This document shows, one piece after another, positions 53,759 to 62,045 of a DNA stretch of 64,000 nucleotides. Position 1 is the first letter of the stretch. Each line of letters starts with the position of its first letter. The position numbers were made by a program, and so were the translations under genes. The notes under the pieces were generated by a model. It worked only from the letters and a program-made list of their open reading frames with translations. It did not search any database and was not told where the DNA came from. The stretch is from Caulifigura coniformis (lineage in GTDB: Bacteria; Planctomycetota; Planctomycetia; Planctomycetales; Planctomycetaceae). The DNA lies in contig NZ_CP036271.1 of NCBI RefSeq assembly GCF_007745175.1, positions 5,406,314 to 5,470,313 of the forward strand. The letters run 5' to 3'.

Positions 53759-53808
53759 AGCGGGTACTCCTACCCCACCGACCAGCAGCCTGGAGGGACG
53801 CGGAATTC

Positions 53809-54786
53809 ATGCGGATTGTCTCGTTATTGCCGAGCGCCACCGAAATCGTCTGTGAACTCGGGCTTGGCGACCAGCTCGTGGGGGTGACTCACGAATGCGA
53901 TTTCCCCGCCGGCGTTTCAGGGCTCCCGCATCTGACTCGAACCCGGCTGTCCCCCACCGCGTCGAGCTCCGACATCGATGCGCAGGTTCGCGAGCAGCTC
54001 TCCACGCGGAATTCGCTCTACGAGCTCGATCACGACCTTCTCGTCGAATTGAAGCCCGATCTCATCGTGACACAGTCGCTCTGCGACGTGTGTGCCGTGT
54101 CCGAACAAGACGTCCGGAATGCCCTCTGCCGTCTGCCGACGGGGGCGCAGGTCGTGAACCTGGAGCCTCAGCGACTGGACGAGGTCCTCGATTCGCTCGA
54201 GGCCGTTGCGGCCGCCGCGGGCGCCCCCAGCCGCGGGGTGCAGGCACGCCGAGGGCTCGAGGAGCGGATCGATTCGGTGATCCGAAGCGTCGCGGAGCCG
54301 GGCGATCCCGGCGCTGCCGAGAGGCCGCGTGTGGTCGTGCTCGAATGGATCGATCCCCCCTTCTCGGCGGGTCACTGGGTTCCCGAGATCGTCGAACTGG
54401 CCGGAGGTCGTGAAATGATCGGACAACCGGGAGAGCGTTCGGTCACGTTATCGTGGGAAGAGGTGGTGGCCGCCCGGCCGGATGTCTGCTTCATCTCGTG
54501 CTGTGGCTTCAGCATCGAACGGACGAAATTAGACCTGCCAGTTCTTTTCGAGCATGTCGCTGGTCACGACCTGCCCTGCGTGCAGAACGGCAAGATTTTC
54601 GTTCTGGACGGTTCGGCGTTTCTCAGCCGGCCGGGGCCGCGGCTTGTGACCGCACTGGAGCTGATGGCCTGGGCCCTCTCTCCGGAACGGGTGCAACGTC
54701 CGCAGGAGACGACCGGCATTGAACGTGTCCCGGTGAAGAAATGGAACACGGAGCCCGGTCCCGCAGACGTCGTCTGCGGGACGTGA
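53809..54786 (+). CDS. BtuF-like cobalamin/siderophore-binding protein without signal peptide
   Basis: The product is 325 residues from the ATG at 53809, preceded by a GGAGGGA-type Shine-Dalgarno. It begins directly with the first strand of the class III substrate-binding fold (MRIVSLLPSATEIVCELGL). GVTHECDFP, LKPDLIVTQSLCDVC and RPDVCFISCCGF follow, the usual BtuF/FepB layout of two lobes joined by a long helix. No signal peptide or lipobox precedes the fold, so the protein may be cytosolic. Similar leaderless proteins are annotated as cobalamin-binding. No ABC transporter genes are adjacent. Vitamin B12 as ligand is inferred from family only. Confidence 0.82.
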   Translation: MRIVSLLPSATEIVCELGLGDQLVGVTHECDFPAGVSGLPHLTRTRLSPTASSSDIDAQVREQLSTRNSLYELDHDLLVELKPDLIVTQSLCDVCAVSEQDVRNALCRLPTGAQVVNLEPQRLDEVLDSLEAVAAAAGAPSRGVQARRGLEERIDSVIRSVAEPGDPGAAERPRVVVLEWIDPPFSAGHWVPEIVELAGGREMIGQPGERSVTLSWEEVVAARPDVCFISCCGFSIERTKLDLPVLFEHVAGHDLPCVQNGKIFVLDGSAFLSRPGPRLVTALELMAWALSPERVQRPQETTGIERVPVKKWNTEPGPADVVCGT

Positions 54787-54814
54787 TCGCTGAAGTGACC
54801 GATCGGTCGAGAGA

Positions 54815-56050
54815 TCAGGCGACGAAAAAGTCGGCGAAATCTTCGTCGTTGCGGGCTGGCGCCGGCGTTTCGGCCTCGACGTATCGCGTTTCCCTCGGTG
54901 TGAAGAAGGCGTCATTGGGCGGACGCCACTCGTCGAGCATCTTGTTGATGCGGATCTCGATGCGCGTCAGTTCTTCGCCCTCTTCCTTGGTGACGAAGGT
55001 GAAGGCGCGGCCGTTGCGTTCCGACGAGATGCGGCCGGTCCGTCCGACCCGGTGGACGTAGTCGTCGCACGACTCGGGGACATCGTAGTTGATGATGTGC
55101 GAGATGCTGCTGATGTCGATCCCGCGACCGACCACGTCGGTGGCGATCAACAGCCGCAGCTCGCCGCTTCGCAGCCGCTTCATCACGCGGTCGCGCTCCG
55201 ACTGCTGGAGGTCGCCGTGGATCGCAGCCACTTCCGGGAGGCGGCGCTTCAACCGGCGGTACAGCTCATCGGCCTTCCGCTTGGTGCGCGTGAAAACGAT
55301 GCACTGGTGAGGCCGTTCGGCGAGCAGGAGCTTCACCAGCAGGCCGAACTTCTTCTCACGGTCGACCGTGCAGTAGTACTGCTGCACGAGGTCGCCCGAG
55401 ATTGAATCGCCCGAGAGATCCACCATCTCCGGCGACTTCATGAACTTCTGGGCCAGCCGTTCGACCGGCGGAGGAAGCGTTGCCGAAAGCAACAGCGTCT
55501 GGCGGTCGGTCGGGCACTGCCTGAGGATTTTCTCAATCGCCGGCCGGAACCCGATGTCGAGCATCCGGTCGGCTTCATCAAGGACGGCGATTCGCAGTTC
55601 CTTGAGGTTGAGGTTGCCGCGCTGCAGCAGGTCGATCACGCGGCCGGGTGTTCCAACCACGATCGCCGGCGAGCGATCGAGATCCCGGATCTGTTTGCCG
55701 ACCGGTTTTCCGCCGACGAGCAGGGCGGGCTCGCACAGGTGTTCGGAGGCCAGGCGGCGGGCTTCCACGGCGACCTGCTCGGCGAGTTCACGAGTGGGGC
55801 AGAGCACCAGGGCCTGCACCGCCGGACGCGAGTGGTCGATCTGTTCCAGGAGTGGAATGACGAACGCGCAGGTCTTTCCCGTGCCGGTTCGTGCCTGCCC
55901 GATGCAGTCCTGCCCTGTGAGCGCGATCGGGATAAAAGCGGCCTGGATGGGGCTCGGAGTGACGTAATTGACGCCCTCCAGCGCTTTCAGCATGCGGGCA
56001 CTCAGGCCCATCGTTGTGAACGCGGTATGCGTTCCTTGTGGTTCACTCAC
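54815..56050 (-). CDS. DEAD-box ATP-dependent RNA helicase
   Basis: The product is 411 residues from a GTG at 56050, with GGGAG about ten bases upstream. The open frame extends 32 codons further with no homology. Motifs in order are the Q motif (FTTMGLSARMLKALEG then PSPIQ), I ARTGTGKT, Ia PTRELAEQV, Ib GTPGR, II DEAD (VLDEADRML), III SAT, IV VFTRTKRKADEL, V ATDVVGRGIDI and VI HRVGRTGR. It is close to RhlE/CshA-like helicases that remodel rRNA or mRNA, particularly in the cold. A short acidic tail ends in DFFVA. It is convergent with the BtuF-like gene, with 28 bp between stops. Confidence 0.95.
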   Translation of the reverse strand: MSEPQGTHTAFTTMGLSARMLKALEGVNYVTPSPIQAAFIPIALTGQDCIGQARTGTGKTCAFVIPLLEQIDHSRPAVQALVLCPTRELAEQVAVEARRLASEHLCEPALLVGGKPVGKQIRDLDRSPAIVVGTPGRVIDLLQRGNLNLKELRIAVLDEADRMLDIGFRPAIEKILRQCPTDRQTLLLSATLPPPVERLAQKFMKSPEMVDLSGDSISGDLVQQYYCTVDREKKFGLLVKLLLAERPHQCIVFTRTKRKADELYRRLKRRLPEVAAIHGDLQQSERDRVMKRLRSGELRLLIATDVVGRGIDISSISHIINYDVPESCDDYVHRVGRTGRISSERNGRAFTFVTKEEGEELTRIEIRINKMLDEWRPPNDAFFTPRETRYVEAETPAPARNDEDFADFFVA

Positions 56051-56378
56051 TATGACCGCCGCTCCCTGCCGCACATCGATTTGACGTAACCTATGATGCC
56101 CAATGTAGATTGAGCGGATGGTACGGCTGCTGCAACCGCGGGTCAAGTTGAGGCCTGCCTGCAGCCTGCGAACATCCGCGACCCGATCAGTCGGGCGAAG
56201 TTTTCTGTTTTTGTCGAAAGGGCTGAAGTTGACGTCTGTGACAGGACGATCAATGGATCAAGTGTGACGTCACGGACGGTGCATCGGCCATTGCCTCGCT
56301 GGAGGCCGGCCGGTCGATCCGACCGGAACGCGGACCGGCAGAGAACACCGCTCAGGCGGTGGGATTTCGTTTGGCCGC

Positions 56379-56408
56379 TTGACACTAAGTTCAGAGCGCC
56401 AATACAGT
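56379..56408 (+). promoter_or_regulatory. Sigma70-type promoter of the second HU/IHF gene
   Basis: A perfect -35 TTGACA (56379-56384) is followed after 18 bp by TACAGT (56403-56408). The start of transcription would fall near 56415, leaving a leader of about 30 nt. Confidence 0.6.
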
Positions 56409-56445
56409 TTCGTCGGTGATCAGCCCGTCCTGGGGGATTTCTGAC

Positions 56446-56835
56446 GTGACGAAGAAAGAGATAGTTAAAACGATTTCCGACAAGCATCAGCTGACTCAGC
56501 TGAAGACGAAGGAGATCGTTCAGTCCACATTCGAAGCGATCATCGAGACGTTGGTCGAAGAGCATCGCATCGAGTTGCGGAATTTCGGCGTGTTCGAAGT
56601 GAAGAAGCGTGCTGCCCGGAAGGCGAGGAATCCTCGCACGGGCGAGCGTGTGGACGTCGCGGAGAAATACGTCGTAACCTTCAAGCCCGGCAAGGAGATG
56701 GAAGAACGGGTGCTGCGTCTGGAACAGGAAGAAGCTGCTCGCGCAGCCCAGGGCCTGCCTCCGGCGTACGTGCCGCCCGTCGAGTCGAATGGCGATGCCC
56801 CGATGGGCAGCGAGCCGTCCGACACCGACCTGTAG
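56446..56835 (+). CDS. HU/IHF-family DNA-binding protein
   Basis: The product is 129 residues from a GTG at 56446, with GGGGGA eight bases upstream. It starts with [26 protein letters not shown], the helical dimerisation half, and continues to [26 protein letters not shown]. The NPRTGE beta-arm motif is intact, closer to IHF/HU than that of the 219-539 protein. The last 30 residues are an acidic Pro/Glu-rich tail absent from standard HU. The two paralogues differ in their extensions (N-terminal basic versus C-terminal acidic). Confidence 0.93.
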   Translation: MTKKEIVKTISDKHQLTQLKTKEIVQSTFEAIIETLVEEHRIELRNFGVFEVKKRAARKARNPRTGERVDVAEKYVVTFKPGKEMEERVLRLEQEEAARAAQGLPPAYVPPVESNGDAPMGSEPSDTDL

Positions 56836-56975
56836 TTCTTCGATCGACTCGCAGCGGATGGGCTTGGAGCAACCTGATACGGAATCACGAGTTGCAATGT
56901 TCCGGCGTCCTGAATGCCGGAATTGGTGTGCCCCCCGCACCGCCCGAGGCGGTCGCGGACTCATGGAGGAGTCCG

Positions 56976-57194
56976 ATGCGTAAGCTGTTCCTGCTGGCCC
57001 TGCTTGCCGCCACCTCGGCCGTGGAGTCCGGCTGCGTCGTTCCGATCTGGAGCGCGTCACCCGACGAGCGGGTTCGGCAATTGATCTACACCTCGGAAGG
57101 CTACCGCCAGATTCCTGAGATCTGGGACCGGATCTGGGGCCTCGATATGCCCGATCTGGAAACGCCCTACCGCACACACGGCGGCGTGATCTGA
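56976..57194 (+). CDS. Small probable lipoprotein
   Basis: A 72-residue product from the ATG at 56976 with a GGAGGA Shine-Dalgarno. A hydrophobic leader (LFLLALLAATSAVESGC) ends in a Cys that could be lipidated, although the -3 position is Glu rather than Leu. The mature part of about 50 residues is Trp/Tyr/Pro-rich (QIPEIWDRIWGLDMPDL). Family not recognised. A terminator follows at 57260. Confidence 0.65.
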   Translation: MRKLFLLALLAATSAVESGCVVPIWSASPDERVRQLIYTSEGYRQIPEIWDRIWGLDMPDLETPYRTHGGVI

Positions 57195-57259
57195 TTCACG
57201 CGAGCGCCCGCGACGCCTCCGGCTGCACACAGCCGCGTCGCGCGCTCGTTTCGGACCGC

Positions 57260-57299
57260 AAAGCACCGGGCCCCTCGCATCGGACGCCTGGTGCTTTTT
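57260..57299 (+). terminator. Intrinsic terminator
   Basis: An AAAGCACC/GGTGCTTT stem (57260-57267 against 57290-57297) with extra GGC/GCC pairing inside is followed by a T-run to 57299. It ends the small lipoprotein transcript and, being symmetric, could also serve the convergent membrane protein gene. Confidence 0.85.
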
Positions 57300-57324
57300 C
57301 GTTTGAATCGGGCCTGGCCGAATG

Positions 57325-57648
57325 TCAGTTGCGCCGGTCTGCGCAGCTCTCCCACGCGCTGAGAAACATTCCCGTTATCAGTGCCGGCCAGAACAGGAAG
57401 AGTAAGGCCCAATAGAGAATGCAGATTGGGAAGCGAAACAGGTCGCGAAGTCCAACTCCCGGGCACTCTGGCTCAAACTGCCAACTCTCGACCTCTTTCG
57501 CGTCGAGCAATGGTTCAAGGTCGTGAAGCGGCTCCGTGAGTTCTTCGCGCCGAGGCGCGAAGATATCGGCCAGCCAGTCCTTGAATACCAGAATCGCCTG
57601 GGCTGCCCAAAAGCACGCGAGGAAGAGGAACAGAGGAGGCTCAAACAT
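57325..57648 (-). CDS. Small membrane protein
   Basis: The product is 107 residues from the ATG at 57648, preceded by GAGGAG; a GTG two codons earlier is less well placed. Two hydrophobic helices (about residues 3-23, PLFLFLACFWAAQAILVF, and about 76-97, FPICILYWALLFLFWPALITG) flank an acidic cytosolic or periplasmic loop. Family not recognised. It starts 9 bp after the PaaK-like gene, so the two are almost certainly cotranscribed. Confidence 0.7.
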   Translation of the reverse strand: MFEPPLFLFLACFWAAQAILVFKDWLADIFAPRREELTEPLHDLEPLLDAKEVESWQFEPECPGVGLRDLFRFPICILYWALLFLFWPALITGMFLSAWESCADRRN

Positions 57649-57657
57649 GGCCACTCC

Positions 57658-58899
57658 TCAAGACTGCTCACGGATAAAACGCCGCCCCTTCAACTCAAAA
57701 CGTGGTAGTTCTCCGACTCCTACGGCGAGGATCTCCGGCTGGAAGTTCAGCCGATCCTTGATCCGGCGGTGGATGCGTTCGCAAAGGGCGGCGATTGTGT
57801 CGCACTCCGGGCGTGGCTCGACCTCGATCATGAGGTGCGGCATTTCGCGTTTGTGCCGCAACGTCATGCGGTATTCAACGACATCGTCGAATTCGCGCAG
57901 TACCGCCTCCACGCTCGTCGGAAACACGTTGTTCCCGCGGACGATGAACATGTCGTCGGTCCTGCCCAGGACGCCGCCTTCGAGATAGGGTGAGAGCGGT
58001 GGGCTGCCGGGGCGCTCGCGGACGAGGTCGCCCGTGCGGTAGCGGATCATCGGCTGGCCCCAGCGGCCAAGGTTTGTGACGACGAGTTCGCCGAGTTCGC
58101 CGGGAGTCTGTGATTTGCCGGTCGCGGGATCGATGACTTCCGCGAGACACTTGCCGGCCAGCATCTGGAGGCCGCCGCGATCGTTCGCCGGTTCGACGGC
58201 CAGCGGGCCGACTTCGGTCATTCCCCAATGGTCGTAAACGGTCGCGTCCCAGGCCGATTCGATTCGTTCGCGGATCGCCGGCACGTTTCCGCCCGGTTCA
58301 CCCGCCACGACGATGGCCCGGACCGGGCCGTTCGCCAGGTCCATGCCCATCGCGGCGGCCGCTTCCGCCAGTCGCAGGGCATAGGTCGGGGTGCAGCAAA
58401 CGACGGTGGCCGAGTTTTCTTCGATCATCCTCAGGCGGGCTTCCGAGGACAGCCCGCCGCCAGCGAGGCACATTCGCCCGATCTTCTGGGCCCCTTCAAA
58501 TGCCGCCCAGAATCCCAGGAACGGACCGAACGAAAACGGGAACGCGAACACATCGTCGTCGCGGATGCCGATCAGTGAGTAGATCTGCTCCCAGCAACTG
58601 AGCACCCACTGCCAGCTCTCGGCCGTGTCGAGGCAACGCAGAGGCCGCCCGGTGGTTCCTGAGGTTCCATGCACCCGGGTGTACCGGGTGCGCGGATCGG
58701 TCAGGTTGGAACCATAGGGGGGATGCGCCGCCTGGTCGGCGACCAGTTCCGGCTTGAAGAGGAAGGGGAGGCGGTCCAGGTCGTGGGGCGATTGCAACGT
58801 CGCGACGTCGATTCCCTGCAACTTCTTCTGCCAGAATGGATTGCGAAGCAAAACCTCCGACAGCATTTCGCGGAGCGGTTGCAGCAGGTCATCAGGCAT
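57658..58899 (-). CDS. Phenylacetate-CoA ligase-like adenylate-forming enzyme
   Basis: A 413-residue member of the ANL superfamily, PaaK type, which activates a carboxylic acid with ATP and usually passes it to CoA. The P-loop-like HGTSGTTGRPL is near residue 77. YDHWGMTEVGPLAVE is the acyl-adenylate motif. RYRTGDLV then GRTDDMFIVRGNNVFP form the hinge and C-terminal domain start. The final Lys expected for adenylation may be in FELKGRRF. No other phenylacetate catabolism gene is near, so the substrate may be another aryl or acyl acid. It is followed 9 bp later by a small membrane protein gene. Confidence 0.9.
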   Translation of the reverse strand: MPDDLLQPLREMLSEVLLRNPFWQKKLQGIDVATLQSPHDLDRLPFLFKPELVADQAAHPPYGSNLTDPRTRYTRVHGTSGTTGRPLRCLDTAESWQWVLSCWEQIYSLIGIRDDDVFAFPFSFGPFLGFWAAFEGAQKIGRMCLAGGGLSSEARLRMIEENSATVVCCTPTYALRLAEAAAAMGMDLANGPVRAIVVAGEPGGNVPAIRERIESAWDATVYDHWGMTEVGPLAVEPANDRGGLQMLAGKCLAEVIDPATGKSQTPGELGELVVTNLGRWGQPMIRYRTGDLVRERPGSPPLSPYLEGGVLGRTDDMFIVRGNNVFPTSVEAVLREFDDVVEYRMTLRHKREMPHLMIEVEPRPECDTIAALCERIHRRIKDRLNFQPEILAVGVGELPRFELKGRRFIREQS

Positions 58900-59161
58900 G
58901 GCGGGTCATTCAGGCGGGGCGTTCCGATGACCATAGCAAACCGGTTCCCCCCCGGCCTCTGCGAATCCCGGCGCCCGGGATCGACGGCCAGTGCGGGGGG
59001 CGGCTGGAGGAAAGATCCGGGATGCCGCGCCTTTCCGAAGCCATTGCCGGAATCCGGATTTCCGTCGAAAAACATCCTCGAATCATGCTGGAAAGAATCA
59101 GGCAGGTCCGCTTATACTCCGCCCTTTCGACTTTGCGTCCGGAAGTATCGACGGCCAAACC

Positions 59162-59362
59162 ATGCCGAAGCAGAAGACACACAAGGGGATCTCGAAGCGC
59201 TTCAAGGTGACCGCCTCGGGCAAGGCGAAGCATCGCAGCCCCAATCGCGGCCACATTCTCGGCCCGAAGACGGGCAAGCGGAAGCGTCATCTCCGTCAGG
59301 ACGGAGTTGTGGACGGCGTTGCCGCCAAGACGATCGTCGACGCCCTGCGTCCCGGCGTCTGA
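59162..59362 (+). CDS. rpmI: Ribosomal protein bL35
   Basis: A 66-residue basic protein of the large ribosomal subunit: [20 protein letters not shown] followed by [25 protein letters not shown]. Length and sequence are typical. A TATACT at 59113-59118 could be a -10, without a convincing -35. It is followed by rplT 115 bp downstream, as in most bacteria, but infC is not upstream: the gene before it is the oppositely oriented PaaK-like ligase gene. Confidence 0.96.
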   Translation: MPKQKTHKGISKRFKVTASGKAKHRSPNRGHILGPKTGKRKRHLRQDGVVDGVAAKTIVDALRPGV

Positions 59363-59477
59363 ATCACGCCTGTTTCAGGCGGACGTCGGTCTTTTCAGTC
59401 CATCAGGTTATTTGCACGTGAGCCTGTCCGCAGGACCCGATTGAGGTCCCGGAAGGCACTCCGAATCAAGGTGCGAT

Positions 59478-59843
59478 ATGCGTATTAAGTACGGTAAGGC
59501 CACACGGCGGAAGAAGAATCGTATCTTCCGTGAAGCCAAGGGAAGCGTCGGCGGACGGGGAACACTCTGGCGGACAGTGCAGGAGCACGTCCGTCGCTCG
59601 CGGGCGTACGCCTTCCGCGACCGTCGCGCCCGCAAGCGTGACTTCCGCGCCCTGTGGATCACGCGTATCAACGCGGCCTGCATGATCCGCGGCCTCCGCT
59701 ACTCGCAGTTCATGCACGGCCTGAAGCTGGCCCAGTGCGAGCTGAACCGCAAGATCCTGTCGGAACTCGCCATTCACAACCCCGCGGTGTTCGACGAAAT
59801 CGTCGCCGTCGCCATGGGCGCCGTGAAGAAGGCTGCCGCCTGA
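59478..59843 (+). CDS. rplT: Ribosomal protein bL20
   Basis: A 121-residue 23S rRNA-binding protein required early in 50S assembly, and in some bacteria a translational repressor of its own operon. The N-terminal basic tail ([20 protein letters not shown]) and the globular helical domain ([29 protein letters not shown]) are intact. It ends with a terminator at 59862 before pheS, so pheS may have a separate promoter or depend on read-through. Confidence 0.97.
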   Translation: MRIKYGKATRRKKNRIFREAKGSVGGRGTLWRTVQEHVRRSRAYAFRDRRARKRDFRALWITRINAACMIRGLRYSQFMHGLKLAQCELNRKILSELAIHNPAVFDEIVAVAMGAVKKAAA

Positions 59844-59861
59844 GTTCAGGTGTGAAGAGAC

Positions 59862-59897
59862 AAGGCCCGGTTTGCCACGCGCAACCGGGCCTTTTTT
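59862..59897 (+). terminator. rplT: Intrinsic terminator after rplT
   Basis: A GC-rich stem (59862-59874 against 59882-59893) with a single mismatch and a short loop is followed by a six-base T-run. It lies 18 bp beyond the rplT stop. Confidence 0.9.
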
Positions 59898-59909
59898 GTT
59901 GGAGGAGTG

Positions 59910-59942
59910 GAACAGAAGGAAAGGAAGAGAAGGAAGGGTTTG
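59910..59942 (+). repeat. 33-bp purine/pyrimidine-biased repeat, copy 2
   Basis: GAACAGAAGGAAAGGAAGAG is followed by AAGGAAGGGTTTG. It is the reverse complement of 6032-6064 with one mismatch and forms an inverted pair with 60051-60089 across a spacer of about 110 bp. It lies between the rplT terminator and pheS. Confidence 0.8.
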
Positions 59943-60050
59943 TTGGGACGTGACCGAACTGCACTGCAGCTTGTGGGTTTACCTTCTCAGTTGCTGCGGC
60001 GGGCTGCAGCGATCGACGCTGGCAGCGTCTACAACGAGGGTTTCAGACCG

Positions 60051-60089
60051 TTTGCGATGTCCCTTCCTTTCCTTCCTTGCCTTCTGTTC
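60051..60089 (-). repeat. 33-bp purine/pyrimidine-biased repeat, copy 3
   Basis: An inverted copy of 59910-59942: pyrimidine-rich CCCTTCCTTTCC followed by TTCCTTGCCTTCTGTTC. With copy 2 it could form a long stem in the pheS leader region. The 303-bp gap 59844-60146 has no reading frame of its own. Confidence 0.75.
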
Positions 60090-60146
60090 AATCCTTCGAA
60101 GTCTGCACTGTGATTGGCCGGGGTCGCCGGCCCTACGGGGTGATTG

Positions 60147-61151
60147 ATGGACGCTGTCGCTCAAATCTCTGCCTACGAAGCCGATGCCCTTGCCGCCATT
60201 GCGAAGGCGTCGAATGCCACTGAACTCGAGGCCGCCCGCATCGAATTCCTGGGGCGTGCCAAGGGGCGGCTGAAGGATGTGCAGGCGCTCGTTGGCAAGG
60301 TCTCGGCTGAGGAGCGGCCGGTCGTCGGCAAGCGGTTCAACGAAGTCCGCGAGAAGGTCACGGCTGCCTGTGAGGCGCGTCAGGCCGAACTGAACCAGCC
60401 GAAGTCGAAGGTCGATGGCATCGACGTCACGCTTCCCGGCGTGGCCATCCGCCTGGGCGGCCTGCACCCGATCACGCAGACAATCCAGGAATTCCGCGAC
60501 ATCATGGCCCGGCTTGGCTTCTCGACGGCCGATGGCCCGGAAGTCGAAGACGAGCGGCATAACTTCGAGGCGCTCAATATTCCGGCCGATCACCCGGCCC
60601 GCGACCCGCTCGACAACTTCTACATCGCCGCGGCCGAGAAGCTCTCCGGCGGCCCGAAGCTCCTGCGCAGCCAGACGTCGACCGTGCAGATCCGCGTGAT
60701 GGAGACGACGCAGCCGCCGATCCGGATCGTGTCGCTGGGGCGCGTCTACCGGCCTGATGAAGTCGATGCGACGCACTCCTGCATGTTTCATCAGATGGAA
60801 GGTCTGATGGTCGATCGCGGAGTCACGATGGCCCACCTGAAGACGGTGCTCCGCCAGTTCGTTGCGGCCTACCTTGGCAGTGAAGCGTCGATCCGTTTCC
60901 GTCCGTCGTTCTTCCCGTTCACCGAGCCTTCGGTCGAGGTCGACATGCGCTGGCGCGGCCGCTGGCTCGAACTCGGCGGCGCCGGGATGATCGATCCCAA
61001 CGTGCTCAAGGCTGTCGGTTACGATCCGGAAGAGTACACCGGTTTCGCCTTCGGACTCGGCATCGAACGTTTCTGCATGCAGCGCTTCGGCGTGAGCGAC
61101 ATTCGCCGGTTCTACGACGGCGACGTGCGCTTCCTCCGGCAGCTGGCATAG
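60147..61151 (+). CDS. pheS: Phenylalanine-tRNA ligase alpha subunit
   Basis: PheS is the catalytic class II subunit of the alpha2-beta2 synthetase that charges tRNA-Phe. The product is 334 residues from the ATG at 60147, with GGGGTG upstream. The N-terminal coiled-coil (residues 1-85) contacts tRNA. Motif 2 lies around [19 protein letters not shown], and motif 3 is [22 protein letters not shown] near the C-terminus. It follows rplT after a terminator and a repeat pair. The usual downstream pheT is absent; trpF lies convergently 57 bp away. Confidence 0.96.
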   Translation: MDAVAQISAYEADALAAIAKASNATELEAARIEFLGRAKGRLKDVQALVGKVSAEERPVVGKRFNEVREKVTAACEARQAELNQPKSKVDGIDVTLPGVAIRLGGLHPITQTIQEFRDIMARLGFSTADGPEVEDERHNFEALNIPADHPARDPLDNFYIAAAEKLSGGPKLLRSQTSTVQIRVMETTQPPIRIVSLGRVYRPDEVDATHSCMFHQMEGLMVDRGVTMAHLKTVLRQFVAAYLGSEASIRFRPSFFPFTEPSVEVDMRWRGRWLELGGAGMIDPNVLKAVGYDPEEYTGFAFGLGIERFCMQRFGVSDIRRFYDGDVRFLRQLA

Positions 61152-61208
61152 GGCCGTGGAGAGGGTCTGACGTCTGGAACCGTCAGGTTCTCGACTCACC
61201 GTCCTGCA

Positions 61209-61856
61209 TCACCGTCCCCCCGTTCGAGCGTTGTCGATGAACGCGCGAACCTTGATCGGGTCTTTGATCGCGGGTGAGCTTTCGACACCTCCCGCGGTGT
61301 CGACGCCCCAGGGTTGGGCTTCGCGGATCCCCTCCGCGATGTTCGTGGGTGTGAGTCCCCCCGCGAGAATCAGCGGAGGCCAGTCGCAGTTCCAGGCCTT
61401 CGCGATCGCACCCCAGGGGGCCTTTCGCCCTGACCCGCCATAGGCCCCGTCGACGCGTGCATCCACCAGGAACGCCCGCAGCGGAATCTCCCGGTATTCG
61501 GCGACGTACTCCGGCAACCGGTCGGCATTCGCCTCATCGATACGCAAGGCGCGAATGACTTCCCGTCCCGAACGGATCAGTTTCTCTGCGATGTCCGGCG
61601 GTTCGTCGCCATGAAGCTGCACCGTTCCGATGCGGCAGTGGCTCACGATGTCGAGGATCTCGTCGACCGCATGGTTTACGAACACGCCGATCGGTTCGAC
61701 TTCCGCCGGTAGCACGCGGCAGATGCGTTCCGCCATCGGCAGGTCGAGCCACCGCGACGACTTGCGGTAGAAATTGAGTCCGATGGCGTCCGGACCGCAT
61801 TCGGCCACGGCCCGCGCGGTCGCGACATCCCGGATTCCGCAGATCTTGACGAACAT
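61209..61856 (-). CDS. trpF: Phosphoribosylanthranilate isomerase
   Basis: TrpF catalyses the Amadori rearrangement of phosphoribosylanthranilate in tryptophan synthesis. The product is 215 residues from the ATG at 61856; the frame is open 53 codons further upstream without homology. The (beta/alpha)8 barrel begins MFVKICGIRDVATARAVAE, with catalytic Cys6 in KICGI. It continues through DAIGLNFYRKSSRW, VGVF-like PIGVFVNH, VQLHGDEPP and LILAGGLTPTNI. GVDTAGGVESSPAIKDPIKVRAFI ends the barrel, with the general-acid Asp in GVDTAGGVE. It is a lone trp gene. Confidence 0.96.
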   Translation of the reverse strand: MFVKICGIRDVATARAVAECGPDAIGLNFYRKSSRWLDLPMAERICRVLPAEVEPIGVFVNHAVDEILDIVSHCRIGTVQLHGDEPPDIAEKLIRSGREVIRALRIDEANADRLPEYVAEYREIPLRAFLVDARVDGAYGGSGRKAPWGAIAKAWNCDWPPLILAGGLTPTNIAEGIREAQPWGVDTAGGVESSPAIKDPIKVRAFIDNARTGGR

Positions 61857-62045
61857 GGACGACAGCTGAGGCGTGGAGGGAATCAACAGGATTCGAAATT
61901 GTAGGCCATTGTCATGGCTCCTGTGCAGGAGATGATGCGGTCCTCGATTCGCGTTGGACCATTCATCGCCTGCGGAACCCGGAAGACCCGCTTTGAAGAG
62001 GCTCTCGTCAGTCATGAAGGACGGGCCTCAACCAGTGGCGAATGT

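Noticed and set aside
52266-53759. 497-codon frame on the plus strand
   Set aside because: Antisense to the second DUF1549/DUF1553 gene.
53620-53808. Cobalamin riboswitch before the BtuF-like gene
   Set aside because: The leader is structured and has a CACTGG-like string, but I could not align the B12-box and flanking helices of the known consensus; recorded only as an unclassified leader.
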